Below, piece after piece: positions 40,832 through 49,586 of a stretch of DNA of 64,000 nt; the stretch's first letter is position 1, and the number at the start of each line of letters is the position of its first letter. The notes under the pieces are model-generated. The model did no database searches. It worked only from the letters and a program-made list of their open reading frames with translations, and was not told the DNA's origin. Origin of the DNA: Clostridia bacterium (GTDB lineage Bacteria; Bacillota; Clostridia; Christensenellales; UBA1242); NCBI GenBank assembly GCA_017541375.1, contig JAFXZE010000005.1:1-64000 (forward strand). The letters are read 5' to 3'. Position numbers and translations under genes: made by a program.

Positions 40832-42163
40832 TTACATCAATAGATCACCATCATCTGTTTCAATTACGCGCAAGATATTTACTTGCTCACCAGTAGTGGC
40901 ATCGATATACACATAATAAACCGAGCCACTAAAGATGGCCATAAATTCCCAAGTAAGGGTCTCCCCCACATATTCATTAGGAATGATTGCTAGTCGCACG
41001 CGGCGTATATCAAGCTCTGTAGGCACTTTGCCTCTAGCCTCTATCTCATCAATTATTGGACTAAAGTTATTTCGCTCCACATGATTGTATGCCCATTCTC
41101 TAGCCTCCCACGCTACAATTCTGCCATTACTCATATCCACTTTCACTTTTATCATATCAGGATAAACTGTCACGTCATTTACATAATATGTCAGATTGAT
41201 ATAGGCAAATCCACTATTTACAGTGCTCCAAGCAGTTTTTACATTCTCAAGACCAAGTTTTGTGGCAAAATTTTCTGCAATTGTCGCACACTCATCAAGA
41301 CTTTTGTTTTTGGTTTCACTATCATCCGCCTGAGAGTTCATACTCAATAAAAATCCACCTTTTTTAGTAATTTGCACATAATACTCAACTCCATCAACCT
41401 CGATATCAAAATTGAATGTGTCAAAGTCGCCTTTGGAAAGACTTTCACTATTTATATTGTAATTTCCAAAAGTCCTACTTATCACGCGTTTTGCTTCTTC
41501 GGCATTGATCTCATTTTTGCCCAACCCTTTGATAGTTTTGTTGGTTACAGAATCACTAAACGGCCCATCATAAATGAGAGTTGGATACTCTGTCACATCA
41601 TTTTTTAGTCCGCTAAATTGATCTGAAAAATCATTCGTGTTCTCTGTAGGATTTTTAGTGTTATCCACAATCTTATATCCACTAGCAATCAGCGTAGAGA
41701 GTTTGTTTAGTTCAAATTTTATATCAACACTCGCTGAATGCAATTTATCGACTTGATCCATATCATCTAATGATATTGTCTGCCCTGTTGACAATCTCTC
41801 AGATTGAATTATACAAAATCCACTGAGCTGATTGACAAACGTGAGAGTCTTATCTATGGCGTTGTGCTCAATTGGAAGACTAGATAAATTATTTTGCGCA
41901 GAATTTGTATTTGCAATAATAGTTGATAAATACTTTTGTTGTACAGCCACCGAACTAGATACTTGCAACTTACTAAGGTCATTTTCGACATTATTCATGT
42001 TTTCGATAAGCTCAAAAAGGTTTCGTTCATATACATACTCGAGTTGATTTTTATAATCATCTAATGCTGAAGCCGTACTTCCCCAACTAACAGCAGTAAA
42101 AATGATGGCACCAATGCTCATAACTCCCGCTAGAACCAACGGTAATATAACTGTTTTTTTCAT
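40832..42163 (-). CDS. ypeB: Germination protein YpeB
   Basis: 443 residues from MKKTVILPLVLAGVMSIGAI. A signal/membrane helix is followed by the N-terminal helical YpeB domain and two or three PepSY-type repeats (about 250-440, for example EEAKRVISRTFGNYNI). YpeB keeps SleB stable and inactive in the dormant spore and is processed at germination. GGAGG precedes the ATG. The usual sleB-ypeB pair is conserved and the sleB stop lies just eight bases upstream. Confidence 0.9.
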   Translation of the reverse strand: MKKTVILPLVLAGVMSIGAIIFTAVSWGSTASALDDYKNQLEYVYERNLFELIENMNNVENDLSKLQVSSSVAVQQKYLSTIIANTNSAQNNLSSLPIEHNAIDKTLTFVNQLSGFCIIQSERLSTGQTISLDDMDQVDKLHSASVDIKFELNKLSTLIASGYKIVDNTKNPTENTNDFSDQFSGLKNDVTEYPTLIYDGPFSDSVTNKTIKGLGKNEINAEEAKRVISRTFGNYNINSESLSKGDFDTFNFDIEVDGVEYYVQITKKGGFLLSMNSQADDSETKNKSLDECATIAENFATKLGLENVKTAWSTVNSGFAYINLTYYVNDVTVYPDMIKVKVDMSNGRIVAWEAREWAYNHVERNNFSPIIDEIEARGKVPTELDIRRVRLAIIPNEYVGETLTWEFMAIFSGSVYYVYIDATTGEQVNILRVIETDDGDLLM

Positions 42164-42171
42164 TTTTCCTC

Positions 42172-42843
42172 CTACACTGCAAAATTGTGCTTTCCTATGG
42201 TAAGTACGACCTTTCTCGACCAAATCCAACTACTAGTGGCTGTGGCTGGGTTGTAGTAGTATATTGCCCCATATGTTGGATCCCAACCATTGAGAGCATC
42301 ACGAGCAGCATTGTATGCTGACTGATTAGGCTCAAGGTTAATTTGTCCATCATTTACACAGGTAAAAGCATAGGGCTGATAAATTACCCCATAGATTGTA
42401 TTGGGAAATTTAGAGCTTTTTACTCGATTAAGTATTACTGCTCCTATCGCAACTTGCCCCGTATAGGGCTCGCCCCTAGCTTCTGCATGGATGCACTTTG
42501 CAAGTAAATACAAGTCATTATTTGACTGACTTTTTAGACTCATTCCAAGAGCTGCTGCAGTCTTACTCCCAACAATTCCATCAGCGGTCAAGCCGTTATT
42601 TTTTTGAAATTTGATTACCGCCGCTTTAGTTTTTGGACCGTACACACCATCTACACTACCTGAGTAATATCCCCAGTTTTTGAGTTTTTGCTGCACAGTT
42701 TTGACTTGTGTCGTGGTAAGAGCCACAGCCACCACATGGCTAGTATCGATAGGTTGACTATTGTGATAAATTCCTATTCCTCCTATAACAAAAGTCGAAA
42801 CAAAAGCTAGTACTATGCCCAATGTTTTTAGCCAATTTTTCAT
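42172..42843 (-). CDS. sleB: Spore cortex-lytic enzyme SleB
   Basis: 223 residues from MKNWLKTLGIVLAF. Signal helix, then a PG-binding-1 domain (VQQKLKNWGYYSGSVDGVYG, about 50-100), then the hydrolase-2 catalytic domain with HAEARGE (Glu about 121), a lytic transglycosylase specific for muramic-lactam cortex. The length is normal. TTGGAGG precedes the ATG at 42843. The stop of spoIIR is one base upstream, so the gene is co-translated with it. Confidence 0.93.
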   Translation of the reverse strand: MKNWLKTLGIVLAFVSTFVIGGIGIYHNSQPIDTSHVVAVALTTTQVKTVQQKLKNWGYYSGSVDGVYGPKTKAAVIKFQKNNGLTADGIVGSKTAAALGMSLKSQSNNDLYLLAKCIHAEARGEPYTGQVAIGAVILNRVKSSKFPNTIYGVIYQPYAFTCVNDGQINLEPNQSAYNAARDALNGWDPTYGAIYYYNPATATSSWIWSRKVVLTIGKHNFAV

Positions 42844-42844
42844 T

Positions 42845-43387
42845 CTATCCTCCAAAAAATGATTTTACTATCTCATATAACTTAGATTTGTACACGACTC
42901 CGTCTTGATTGTTAGTAGTATTTAAAAAACACAATGGCGGATAAACTACGCACCACCAGTTATTTCCCACTCCTTCACCAAGCGAAACTATCAAACTGTC
43001 ATACTCACCGCTAGGCAATACCACATTATTATATTCCCTAGTTGGAAAATCCTCGCGCGTAAGTTTTGCATTTGAAGTGTAACTGAATCCATTGTTTGAT
43101 AGCACACTATCAGCCGTACTTGTAATTCCCGCAAGATTATCTTTTACTATTTCCATAGCCTGCTCCTTTGTGGTTGCATTCACTAGTTTTGGTGATAAAT
43201 AAGAAACTACGGCATTTTTTACAGCGTATTTTACATTTTGGTCTACAGCATCGTTGCTATTTGCCCTGATATGTATTCGCAAAAAGCAATCATTACTTAG
43301 CTCCGTTTGTGTGCCGCTATTCACTCCACACACCCCCACTATAGCAAGCAACAATCCAAATAAAATCAACACAACTTGTTTTAGCAT
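42845..43387 (-). CDS. spoIIR: Stage II sporulation protein R
   Basis: 180 residues with an N-terminal export signal. The diagnostic blocks are LRIHIRANSNDAVDQNVKYA and VVLPSGEYDSLIVSLGEGVG followed by NNWWCVVYPPLCF. SpoIIR is secreted from the forespore under sigma-F and triggers SpoIIGA to activate pro-sigma-E in the mother cell. GGAGG precedes the ATG. It heads the operon spoIIR-sleB-ypeB. Confidence 0.95.
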   Translation of the reverse strand: MLKQVVLILFGLLLAIVGVCGVNSGTQTELSNDCFLRIHIRANSNDAVDQNVKYAVKNAVVSYLSPKLVNATTKEQAMEIVKDNLAGITSTADSVLSNNGFSYTSNAKLTREDFPTREYNNVVLPSGEYDSLIVSLGEGVGNNWWCVVYPPLCFLNTTNNQDGVVYKSKLYEIVKSFFGG

Positions 43388-43460
43388 AATTTCCTCCGAG
43401 CCTAATGATTGACAAGGTATTTTTTTTTATTCTACTGTTACACATTTTTTATTATTTTGA

Positions 43461-43487
43461 CAAAAAAAGACAAACCGAAGTTTGCCT
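43461..43487 (-). terminator. UUCG-loop terminator of spoIIQ
   Basis: Leftward AGGCAAAC-TTCG-GTTTGTCT followed by TTTTTTT, a very stable hairpin. It lies just after the spoIIQ stop and before spoIIR, so spoIIR has its own promoter. Confidence 0.9.
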
Positions 43488-43502
43488 ATCTTTTTGAAGA
43501 GT

Positions 43503-44090
43503 TTATTTTTGAGCTAAATCAAGATAGAGATTTGGGTCGACATTTTCATCATCAAGCCACACCTCTAGGTGTAGATGTGGGCCATCACTAGCCTCAGATT
43601 TGGCAGTATTGCCAACATATCCGATAACTCTCCCCTTTTTTACTTGATCACCTGTGCTTACTGGTATGTCTTTACTAAGGGAAGCGTACACCACCACCAT
43701 GCCGCCTCCCACATCAAGTTTAACTATGTGACCTAACAGATAGTTGTAAGTAACTTCCACCACTTTCCCATCCATCACGGCATACACTTCTGTCCCTTCT
43801 GCTGCACTAAAGTCTATTGCTTTGTGCGCCTGCCAAAGTTTGAGAGTTGTGTTATATTGTAATGCGGAATTGGAATAGTCTTTTAGTAAAGTTATCTCAC
43901 TTACAGGTTCAGAGAATGTGATAATTGGCGAACTTACCGGCACAAAATCTTGCTCGCGCTCTACAGTAGGCGGAGTTTTATGTGAAATTGCTATAGTCAA
44001 AATAGTAATGACAAGTAACACACTTACGCCCACACCTAGTATTAATCCGTATTGCTTAAAAAATTCTTTTACACTGCTATATGTTTCCAT
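43503..44090 (-). CDS. spoIIQ: SpoIIQ-type M23 peptidase of the engulfment channel
   Basis: 195 residues from METYSSVKEFFKQY. One membrane helix (about 16-35) then a LytM domain. The two metal-binding motifs are intact: AHKAIDF (His 89, Asp 93) and HLHLEV (His 172 and 174), as in clostridial SpoIIQ and unlike Bacillus SpoIIQ, which lost the first His. SpoIIQ sits in the forespore membrane and meets SpoIIIAH from the mother cell. GGAGG precedes the ATG at 44090. A sigma-F-like promoter is close upstream. Confidence 0.85.
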   Translation of the reverse strand: METYSSVKEFFKQYGLILGVGVSVLLVITILTIAISHKTPPTVEREQDFVPVSSPIITFSEPVSEITLLKDYSNSALQYNTTLKLWQAHKAIDFSAAEGTEVYAVMDGKVVEVTYNYLLGHIVKLDVGGGMVVVYASLSKDIPVSTGDQVKKGRVIGYVGNTAKSEASDGPHLHLEVWLDDENVDPNLYLDLAQK

Positions 44091-44109
44091 TATTTTCCTC
44101 CTCGTCATC

Positions 44110-44138
44110 CATTATTGCCCTAAAAACGGCAATTAAAC
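44110..44138 (-). promoter_or_regulatory. Sigma-F-like promoter of spoIIQ
   Basis: Leftward GTTTA (44134-44138), 14 bases, then GGCAATAATG (44110-44119). The -10 fits the sigma-F/G consensus GGNNANAHTR perfectly and the -35 differs from GYATA by one base. Spacing is the usual 14-16. It would start a 13-base leader containing GAGGAGG. Confidence 0.55.
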
Positions 44139-44191
44139 ATTATTTTGCATAATTTATCATTTTTGGGTAAAGATTAATGCTAGAGGTTTTT

Positions 44192-44653
44192 ATGAAAATA
44201 TTAGTTTACATATTTTTGCCGATTGTGATGCTGTTCTGTTTTCCGTCATTTTCTATAGCTGAGTTAAACGCAGATTTTGAAGGAACATTTAATATTTTTA
44301 CCACACAAAATGCAACCATTACTGATACAACCACAGTAGACAGTGGTATGGGATATATAATAAAAGGAAAACTTTGCAACCTAAATAAAACACTAAAACA
44401 ACTCAACTCCACCCAAATCAGGGGCGTGAGTGTAGAGTTTGATAGTAGCAAAAACGAAGTAGAAAAATTGATATCAAAATACCGAATACGCAAAATAAGT
44501 GCTGAAGAGCTCGAAACTACTTCATTTATTTATGGTTATACCCCATATCTTCCACTGTATAGTACTATTGATGGCAAAAAGATAAACATACAAATAGCCT
44601 ATTCGGACAATCATGTCAAAATTGGATACCCACTTATACTAGACGGAGTCTGA
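44192..44653 (+). CDS. Exported YwmB-like protein
   Basis: 153 residues from MKILVYIFLPIVMLFCFPSF, a signal peptide ending near SIA. The tail TTSFIYGYTPYLPLYSTIDG, then KKINIQIAYSDNHVKIGYPL, resembles the conserved end of YwmB-family exported proteins. In Bacillus ywmB is near spoIID and spoIIQ, and here it is divergent from spoIIQ. Function unknown. AGAGG precedes the ATG; the upstream in-frame start lacks a site. Confidence 0.5.
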   Translation: MKILVYIFLPIVMLFCFPSFSIAELNADFEGTFNIFTTQNATITDTTTVDSGMGYIIKGKLCNLNKTLKQLNSTQIRGVSVEFDSSKNEVEKLISKYRIRKISAEELETTSFIYGYTPYLPLYSTIDGKKINIQIAYSDNHVKIGYPLILDGV

Positions 44654-44667
44654 TTATATCACAATAC

Positions 44668-44700
44668 AAAAAAATGCCAAATAAATATGGCATTTTCTTA
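44668..44700. terminator. Bidirectional terminator between convergent genes
   Basis: AAAATGCCA (44671-44679) pairs with TGGCATTTT (44688-44696), with A's and T's outside both ends. Confidence 0.85.
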
Positions 44701-45408
44701 TTTTTTACCTACAGGTTTTGCCCTACTGGTGGTATTTTCAATAGGTTGAATCTTAAATGGATCATTGGCAATTTGGATTGGTCCAATCCACTCGCTGGCT
44801 GGTACATCTTTTTTGAGTTGTGGAATACCAAATGGTATGCGATCAAATACACAGTTGTATACAGGTAACTTTTCTTTGATAATCTTGATTACCTCTTTTG
44901 CGTTTGTTACCCCCCACACCTTGTCTTCCATACCAGGGTAGCGCACGCACTCATCTACTGGGTGGTTTGCGATTCTCTTACTCCATCCATCGGCATTTTC
45001 ATATGCAATGATGAGGTGTCCTAACTTCCATGCTGCACTCAACTCATTGAGAGTACCAGCTCCACCACCTACAGCAATGACTACCTTACTATTGGCTACT
45101 ATTATATCTCGCGCTAGATCTAGACCTGTAGGGATAACTATGTCAGCAAAATCATTAGCTGTATCTTGCCCATATGATGGAACAAGTGCAATTGTGTCGC
45201 CTTCACGATACTTTTTACTAGCATGAGCCCCCGCAAACACCGCACGCATTACACCTCGACCTCCACCACTGAGTACTCGATATCCATTATCAACTAAGGC
45301 TTTACCCAGCTCAAAACTTAATTCCCACTTGGTTTTATATACACTTGGATACTGAGGGTTGGTAGATGCAGCATTACCAATAACTGAAACAATAATTCTT
45401 CTTTCCAT
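44698..45408 (-). CDS. LOG/TIGR00725-like Rossmann-fold protein
   Basis: 236 residues opening IIVSVIGNAAST. LSGGGRGVMRAVFAGAHAS and VVIAVGGGAGTLNELSAAW are the nucleotide-binding PGGxGTxxE-type motifs, here GGGAGTLNE. Related LOG proteins release free base from nucleoside monophosphates; the TIGR00725 branch has no assigned substrate and belongs to the SLOG superfamily. About 60 residues at the C-terminus are extra. GGAAAG-like site before the ATG. Single gene. Confidence 0.75.
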   Translation of the reverse strand: MERRIIVSVIGNAASTNPQYPSVYKTKWELSFELGKALVDNGYRVLSGGGRGVMRAVFAGAHASKKYREGDTIALVPSYGQDTANDFADIVIPTGLDLARDIIVANSKVVIAVGGGAGTLNELSAAWKLGHLIIAYENADGWSKRIANHPVDECVRYPGMEDKVWGVTNAKEVIKIIKEKLPVYNCVFDRIPFGIPQLKKDVPASEWIGPIQIANDPFKIQPIENTTSRAKPVGKK

Positions 45409-45547
45409 AATCTACTCCATTTATTTTTTTGTGCAAAACCACAACTAGCTTTTGCATATTAGTTTTATTTTATCAAAAAAAATCAAATTTGTATAGTAAA
45501 ATAACTTAAATTTACAAAATATTTAAAAAAATTAATATTGTAAAAAT

Positions 45548-45576
45548 TTGCGTATTCTGTATTTTTTTGATATAAT
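45548..45576 (+). promoter_or_regulatory. Sigma-A promoter of the MscS gene
   Basis: TTGCGT (45548-45553) and TATAAT (45571-45576) with a 17-base spacer, about 28 bases before the start codon. Confidence 0.65.
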
Positions 45577-45603
45577 TTGTAAAAAATAGAAAGAGAGATA
45601 GAA

Positions 45604-46614
45604 ATGGATTTTAATGAAATTTGGAACGAAGTAGTAGAATGGTTTAACAGCGAATGGGAAACGCTACTATGGGGATTTTGTATCCTTATTTTTGGATTAG
45701 TAATCATACATATCATCCGAAAAATTATCAAAAAAATACTTTTTAGATGCAAAGTAGAGACGCTCGGACGACGTTTTGTAGAGCGCGTAATAGCGGTAAT
45801 ATTGTATGTTGTGTATATAATGCTATTACTCCAAGCTATCGGTGTGCCAATCTCTGGAATGCTTGCCCTCTTCTCTGCAGCTGCTCTTGCTATAGCTCTT
45901 GCACTCAAAGATAATATTTCCAATCTCGCTAGCGGTGTGCTGATTATATTTAATAAGCCATTTAAGCAAAACGAGACCATCCTTTTTAATGGTGACCTTT
46001 GCCGAGTGCGCGAAATTAGGTTACTCACTACCCTACTAGATACTTTTGATAATAGAAGATTAATTGTCCCAAACAATGAGCTAACCACAAAAACTATCGA
46101 CAACCTTAGCACAAATGGCTCTCGTCGTGTGTCGGTAAAATTTCATGTCAGCCATACCACTAATCTTGATACTTTACGCTCAGCATGTATGGAAACAATG
46201 AAAAACTACCCTAGAGTATTTTCAGATCCAGAACCTATATTAGTACTAAATGAAATAGATAAAGACGGAGTACATTTCGATGCTCGATGCTGGTGTAAAA
46301 GCTCTGATTACTGCGATATTATGTTTGGTTTGACTGAGAGCATCTACAACGAACTAAAAAGAAATAAAATCAGTTTTGCAAGTCGAAGAATAGATATAAA
46401 AGAAACCAATTCACGAGAGATAATGCCTGTAAGTGAAGAGACCTATATAGTAAAGGATAGTGTAAAGAGCCCTCCAGCAAAATTAGACAACCTAGATGAA
46501 ATGGGACCTGATGGGCTAATCCCTGGCTCTCTAAAAACAAAAAGACAGCAGAAAAAGCTAAAAAAAGCAACTCTAAAAAGCAACAAATTATCTGTAAATA
46601 AGGAGAAAAAATGA
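45604..46614 (+). CDS. MscS-family mechanosensitive channel
   Basis: 336 residues. Two N-terminal helices are followed by the pore-lining helix MLALFSAAALAIALALKDNI then SNLASGVLIIFNKPFK, the family signature, and a beta/alpha vestibule domain (about 115-265). A basic tail ends it. It opens under membrane tension to release solutes on osmotic downshift. AGAGAGA precedes the ATG. The stop overlaps the next start as ATGA, so the downstream metallopeptidase is co-translated. Confidence 0.9.
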   Translation: MDFNEIWNEVVEWFNSEWETLLWGFCILIFGLVIIHIIRKIIKKILFRCKVETLGRRFVERVIAVILYVVYIMLLLQAIGVPISGMLALFSAAALAIALALKDNISNLASGVLIIFNKPFKQNETILFNGDLCRVREIRLLTTLLDTFDNRRLIVPNNELTTKTIDNLSTNGSRRVSVKFHVSHTTNLDTLRSACMETMKNYPRVFSDPEPILVLNEIDKDGVHFDARCWCKSSDYCDIMFGLTESIYNELKRNKISFASRRIDIKETNSREIMPVSEETYIVKDSVKSPPAKLDNLDEMGPDGLIPGSLKTKRQQKKLKKATLKSNKLSVNKEKK

Positions 46615-47246
46615 TTTTTTTTAGATTTTTAACCTACAACAAGTTTCGAGCTCGCAATTGGCCCCATCTTGCCCAAAACGATAGACTAGAGGCATATCAA
46701 AAGCTCGAAAATATTCAAGCCGAAAAGCAACATAGACCTCCGTGTGAGATAGTTGCTATTCCTATGGAGGATGGAACACATGGTAAGTTTTCCCAGCTAG
46801 AAAACATCATATATTTAAATGAAAACTGCATAATGGATCCACATCTTGTGTATCATGGCATGTTTACAATATTTCACGAAGGGAGACATGCCTATCAACA
46901 CTATATTTGCTTTCGTAAAGAAAAACTGCACAAATGGAGCACAGCCTATCGCTGGCGAAAAAACATACTTGGTTACGAAAAAGGCACTGAAGATACTTTT
47001 AGCTTTTACTCTATGCAGCCTATTGAACGCGATGCAAACCGATATGCCCTCAACAGGCTAAAACAATTTCACCGCCGATATCAATATGACCCACTTTATG
47101 AAGCCACAGTAAAATTATGCGAAAGAATATTTGTAGAGGAAAAACTCAAAGCAAAAAAAGACCTAGGTCTATTTCACCGCTGGAAAGTAAACAAAAACAT
47201 AGAAAAAAACATCGAGGATAGGTCCGATATCTTTCTCGATGATTAG
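46611..47246 (+). CDS. HExxH zinc metallopeptidase-like protein
   Basis: 211 residues, cytosolic by sequence. FTIFHEGRHAYQHY contains HEGRH (His 89, Glu 90, His 93), the zinc-binding catalytic motif. QPIERDANRYAL may provide the third ligand. Family not identified beyond the zincin-like fold. It overlaps the end of the MscS gene by four bases, so the two probably act in one context. AAGGAG precedes the ATG. Confidence 0.65.
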   Translation: MIFFRFLTYNKFRARNWPHLAQNDRLEAYQKLENIQAEKQHRPPCEIVAIPMEDGTHGKFSQLENIIYLNENCIMDPHLVYHGMFTIFHEGRHAYQHYICFRKEKLHKWSTAYRWRKNILGYEKGTEDTFSFYSMQPIERDANRYALNRLKQFHRRYQYDPLYEATVKLCERIFVEEKLKAKKDLGLFHRWKVNKNIEKNIEDRSDIFLDD

Positions 47247-47261
47247 TTTGTTTCTAAGTTT

Positions 47262-48131
47262 TTAAATACCTTCCAAATCAAATTTGGGAATATAGCAACT
47301 ATCTGCACTTGATAAATCTTGCATAAATCCATCGAACCCAAGTTCGGTGGCTTTTTTTAATACAATTTTGTACTCTAATGGAGTAATTTTGCGACTGATT
47401 TCAGCAAAATCACCTGCCTTATACATAGGCACATACTGACTCATAATGCTCAAATAAAACTGATAGATTCGCTTTAGTCCATCCAAATAATCTAGCACTG
47501 CCAAGCTATCTCTTACACAATTTGGCATAATAAGATGGCGCACGATTACCCCCGACTGAATTATGCCGTCTTTAAGTACAATGTTGGGCTTTAATCTTAG
47601 CATAGTCTCGATAGCATGTTGATTTTTTTCTGGGTAATCTTGGGCTTTGCAAAATTTTAGCGAAAGCGCACTATCACGAAACTTGCAGTCCACTAAAAAC
47701 ACATCAACAAACTTAGCTATTCTTTCTAAAACATCTGACAATTCGTATCCATTACTATTCCACACGATAGGAACGCTAGGCTTATAAAGCGAAAAAGCCT
47801 CAATTATTTGACTAGTCCACTGCGTTGGACTAACTAAATTGATATTATTTACCTTCTTTGCCTCCAATTCCTTGATAATCTCTATGAAACGATCAATGCT
47901 TACTTCTTTTCCCCAATTTTGATGACTTATTTCATAATTTTGACAAAAGCAACATTTTAAATTACATCCACTAAAAAATATGGCCCCACTTCCATGTCCA
48001 CCACTGATTACAGGTTCTTCCCACTGCAACACACATGACTTTGCTAGCTTGATTTGCGTTCTGCTACCACAAACTCCTATAGCTTTTTCTCTATCAACAT
48101 TGCACCCTCTCGGGCAAATATTACATTTCAT
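47262..48131 (-). CDS. Radical SAM protein (PflA-like activating-enzyme family)
   Basis: 289 residues. An N-terminal cysteine cluster (CNICPRGCNV, with a further Cys at 21) resembles an auxiliary Fe-S site. The radical SAM motif CNLKCCFC (Cys 56, 60, 63) binds the SAM-coordinating cluster. Later blocks VSPTQWTSQ and FLVDCKF fit the PflA-like COG1313 type. Such proteins activate glycyl-radical enzymes or act on small molecules; none is adjacent here, so the partner is unknown. Confidence 0.82.
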   Translation of the reverse strand: MKCNICPRGCNVDREKAIGVCGSRTQIKLAKSCVLQWEEPVISGGHGSGAIFFSGCNLKCCFCQNYEISHQNWGKEVSIDRFIEIIKELEAKKVNNINLVSPTQWTSQIIEAFSLYKPSVPIVWNSNGYELSDVLERIAKFVDVFLVDCKFRDSALSLKFCKAQDYPEKNQHAIETMLRLKPNIVLKDGIIQSGVIVRHLIMPNCVRDSLAVLDYLDGLKRIYQFYLSIMSQYVPMYKAGDFAEISRKITPLEYKIVLKKATELGFDGFMQDLSSADSCYIPKFDLEGI

Positions 48132-48222
48132 TCATTTCCCCTAATTATAGTTATGTTACTATGTTTGTAAACTTTAGTCAAGTAGATTTTTTAATTATTT
48201 AAATACAAAATGCTATTTTATT

Positions 48223-48251
48223 TGACAAACCTTATTTAATAATGTATATTT
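48223..48251 (+). promoter_or_regulatory. Sigma-A promoter of the two membrane protein genes
   Basis: TTGACA (48223-48228) and TATATT (48246-48251) with a 17-base spacer. Confidence 0.7.
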
Positions 48252-48277
48252 ATTTTATCAAAAAAAGGAGATTTTTT

Positions 48278-48760
48278 ATGGAACAAAATAGTAATCTATC
48301 TATTGCAATAGCTTATCTATGTTTGGGGGTTTTATTTATCTCGCAACAAGGTGGAGTTATGGCAACAGCCATGATAATTACCACTGTAGTGCTATTTGCA
48401 ATAGCCCTTGTTGACCTAATCAACAAGAAATTTGTAGAGGGACTAATCAAGCTATGTCTAGCGATATTAGCTGCTCTGTTTACTTGGGTGCCAGCACTTG
48501 TTTCTGTATCATACTATCTACTTGCTGCACTATTTATCATCGTTGGAATTTACTTGATATTCAACATCAAAAAAACTGGTGTAAAAGGCAAAAGTGAAGC
48601 TAACCTACTACTAGCATTCACTCTTCCCCTTCTAAGTATTGTTTCTGGTATTTTACTTTTATTCAATGCTTACTGGGCTTTTATTGTGATAGGAATTATA
48701 TTAGTATTTGCTGGACTCATAAACCTCTACTTTGCCACTAGTATGTCTAGCAAAAAGTAG
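48278..48760 (+). CDS. Five- to six-helix membrane protein of unknown function
   Basis: 160 residues from MEQNSNLSIAIAYLCLGV. Hydrophobic helices span nearly the whole length, with short loops and a serine/lysine tail. The arrangement resembles small DUF308/HdeD-type membrane proteins, which may help acid or stress tolerance, but this is not certain. AAAGGAG precedes the ATG. The next gene starts eight bases on. Confidence 0.6.
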   Translation: MEQNSNLSIAIAYLCLGVLFISQQGGVMATAMIITTVVLFAIALVDLINKKFVEGLIKLCLAILAALFTWVPALVSVSYYLLAALFIIVGIYLIFNIKKTGVKGKSEANLLLAFTLPLLSIVSGILLLFNAYWAFIVIGIILVFAGLINLYFATSMSSKK

Positions 48761-48768
48761 GATGCTTT

Positions 48769-49551
48769 ATGAAATATACTCCAAAATATGAAAAGAAATT
48801 CGACAAAGCATATCTTATATTTATTTTTGCAGGGCTATTTATTGCGGGAATGGGAATGTTTTGCATATACTTCCCTGATGAAACAAATTCTCCCCCCATA
48901 TGGCTAGCTATTTTATTTGTATCTTTGCCACTAGGAATTTCTATTTTATTTACTGTCCTCTCCATCCGTGGATTTATATTTGACAAACGAGTAAAAAAAT
49001 TTATAACAGAAGGAAAAGAGGAAGAAGCAATAATTTCTTATGAATTGGATACGGGAAAAACAGGACGCAACCACACTCCACTATATAAAGTATATCTTTC
49101 TGTAACTGACCTTACAGGAAAAGAAATCACCTACATACCAGATAATCTGTATAGTAGTAAAATGGTGGCTCAATTAAAAGAGGAAGGGACAATAAAAATC
49201 TATACACTAAATGATAAATGCCTCCCATTTCCCCAATATATGAATAGATACACAAAAGAAGAACAAGCTAACACAAAAATGGGAATCATTGAAGCCGAAG
49301 CTCATTTGGAAGAAACTTTTTTCGAAAAAACATTTGGCAAACTAAAACATACAGGTGTATATAAAAACAAACACGGAGTAGAAATCATATCTGCACCAAG
49401 TGAAGCATACGAAGATGATTCTACTCCAATGAAAGAGCTAATTAACATTGCGCATAAAACATATAAAGTAGCCAACATCATAAAGGGCATTTTAATAGGG
49501 GCAATAATTTTAGCAATAATAATCTTTGTTATTATAGCTATATTTAAGTAA
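48769..49551 (+). CDS. Membrane protein with a DUF3592-like exposed domain
   Basis: 260 residues. Two N-terminal helices (about 16-36 and 44-66), then a beta-rich domain with YELDTGKTGRNHTPLYKVYL and later IYTLNDKCLPFP, resembling DUF3592-type modules, then a C-terminal helix (about 238-258). Function unknown. AGGATGC region before the ATG. It probably forms one operon with the preceding membrane protein. Confidence 0.6.
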   Translation: MKYTPKYEKKFDKAYLIFIFAGLFIAGMGMFCIYFPDETNSPPIWLAILFVSLPLGISILFTVLSIRGFIFDKRVKKFITEGKEEEAIISYELDTGKTGRNHTPLYKVYLSVTDLTGKEITYIPDNLYSSKMVAQLKEEGTIKIYTLNDKCLPFPQYMNRYTKEEQANTKMGIIEAEAHLEETFFEKTFGKLKHTGVYKNKHGVEIISAPSEAYEDDSTPMKELINIAHKTYKVANIIKGILIGAIILAIIIFVIIAIFK

Positions 49552-49586
49552 AAAAATCATTGGGTTTTAACCAATGATTTTTTTTA
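49551..49586. terminator. Bidirectional terminator between convergent genes
   Basis: AAAAAATCATTGG pairs with CCAATGATTTTTT around GTTTTAA. Both neighbouring genes end here. Confidence 0.88.
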
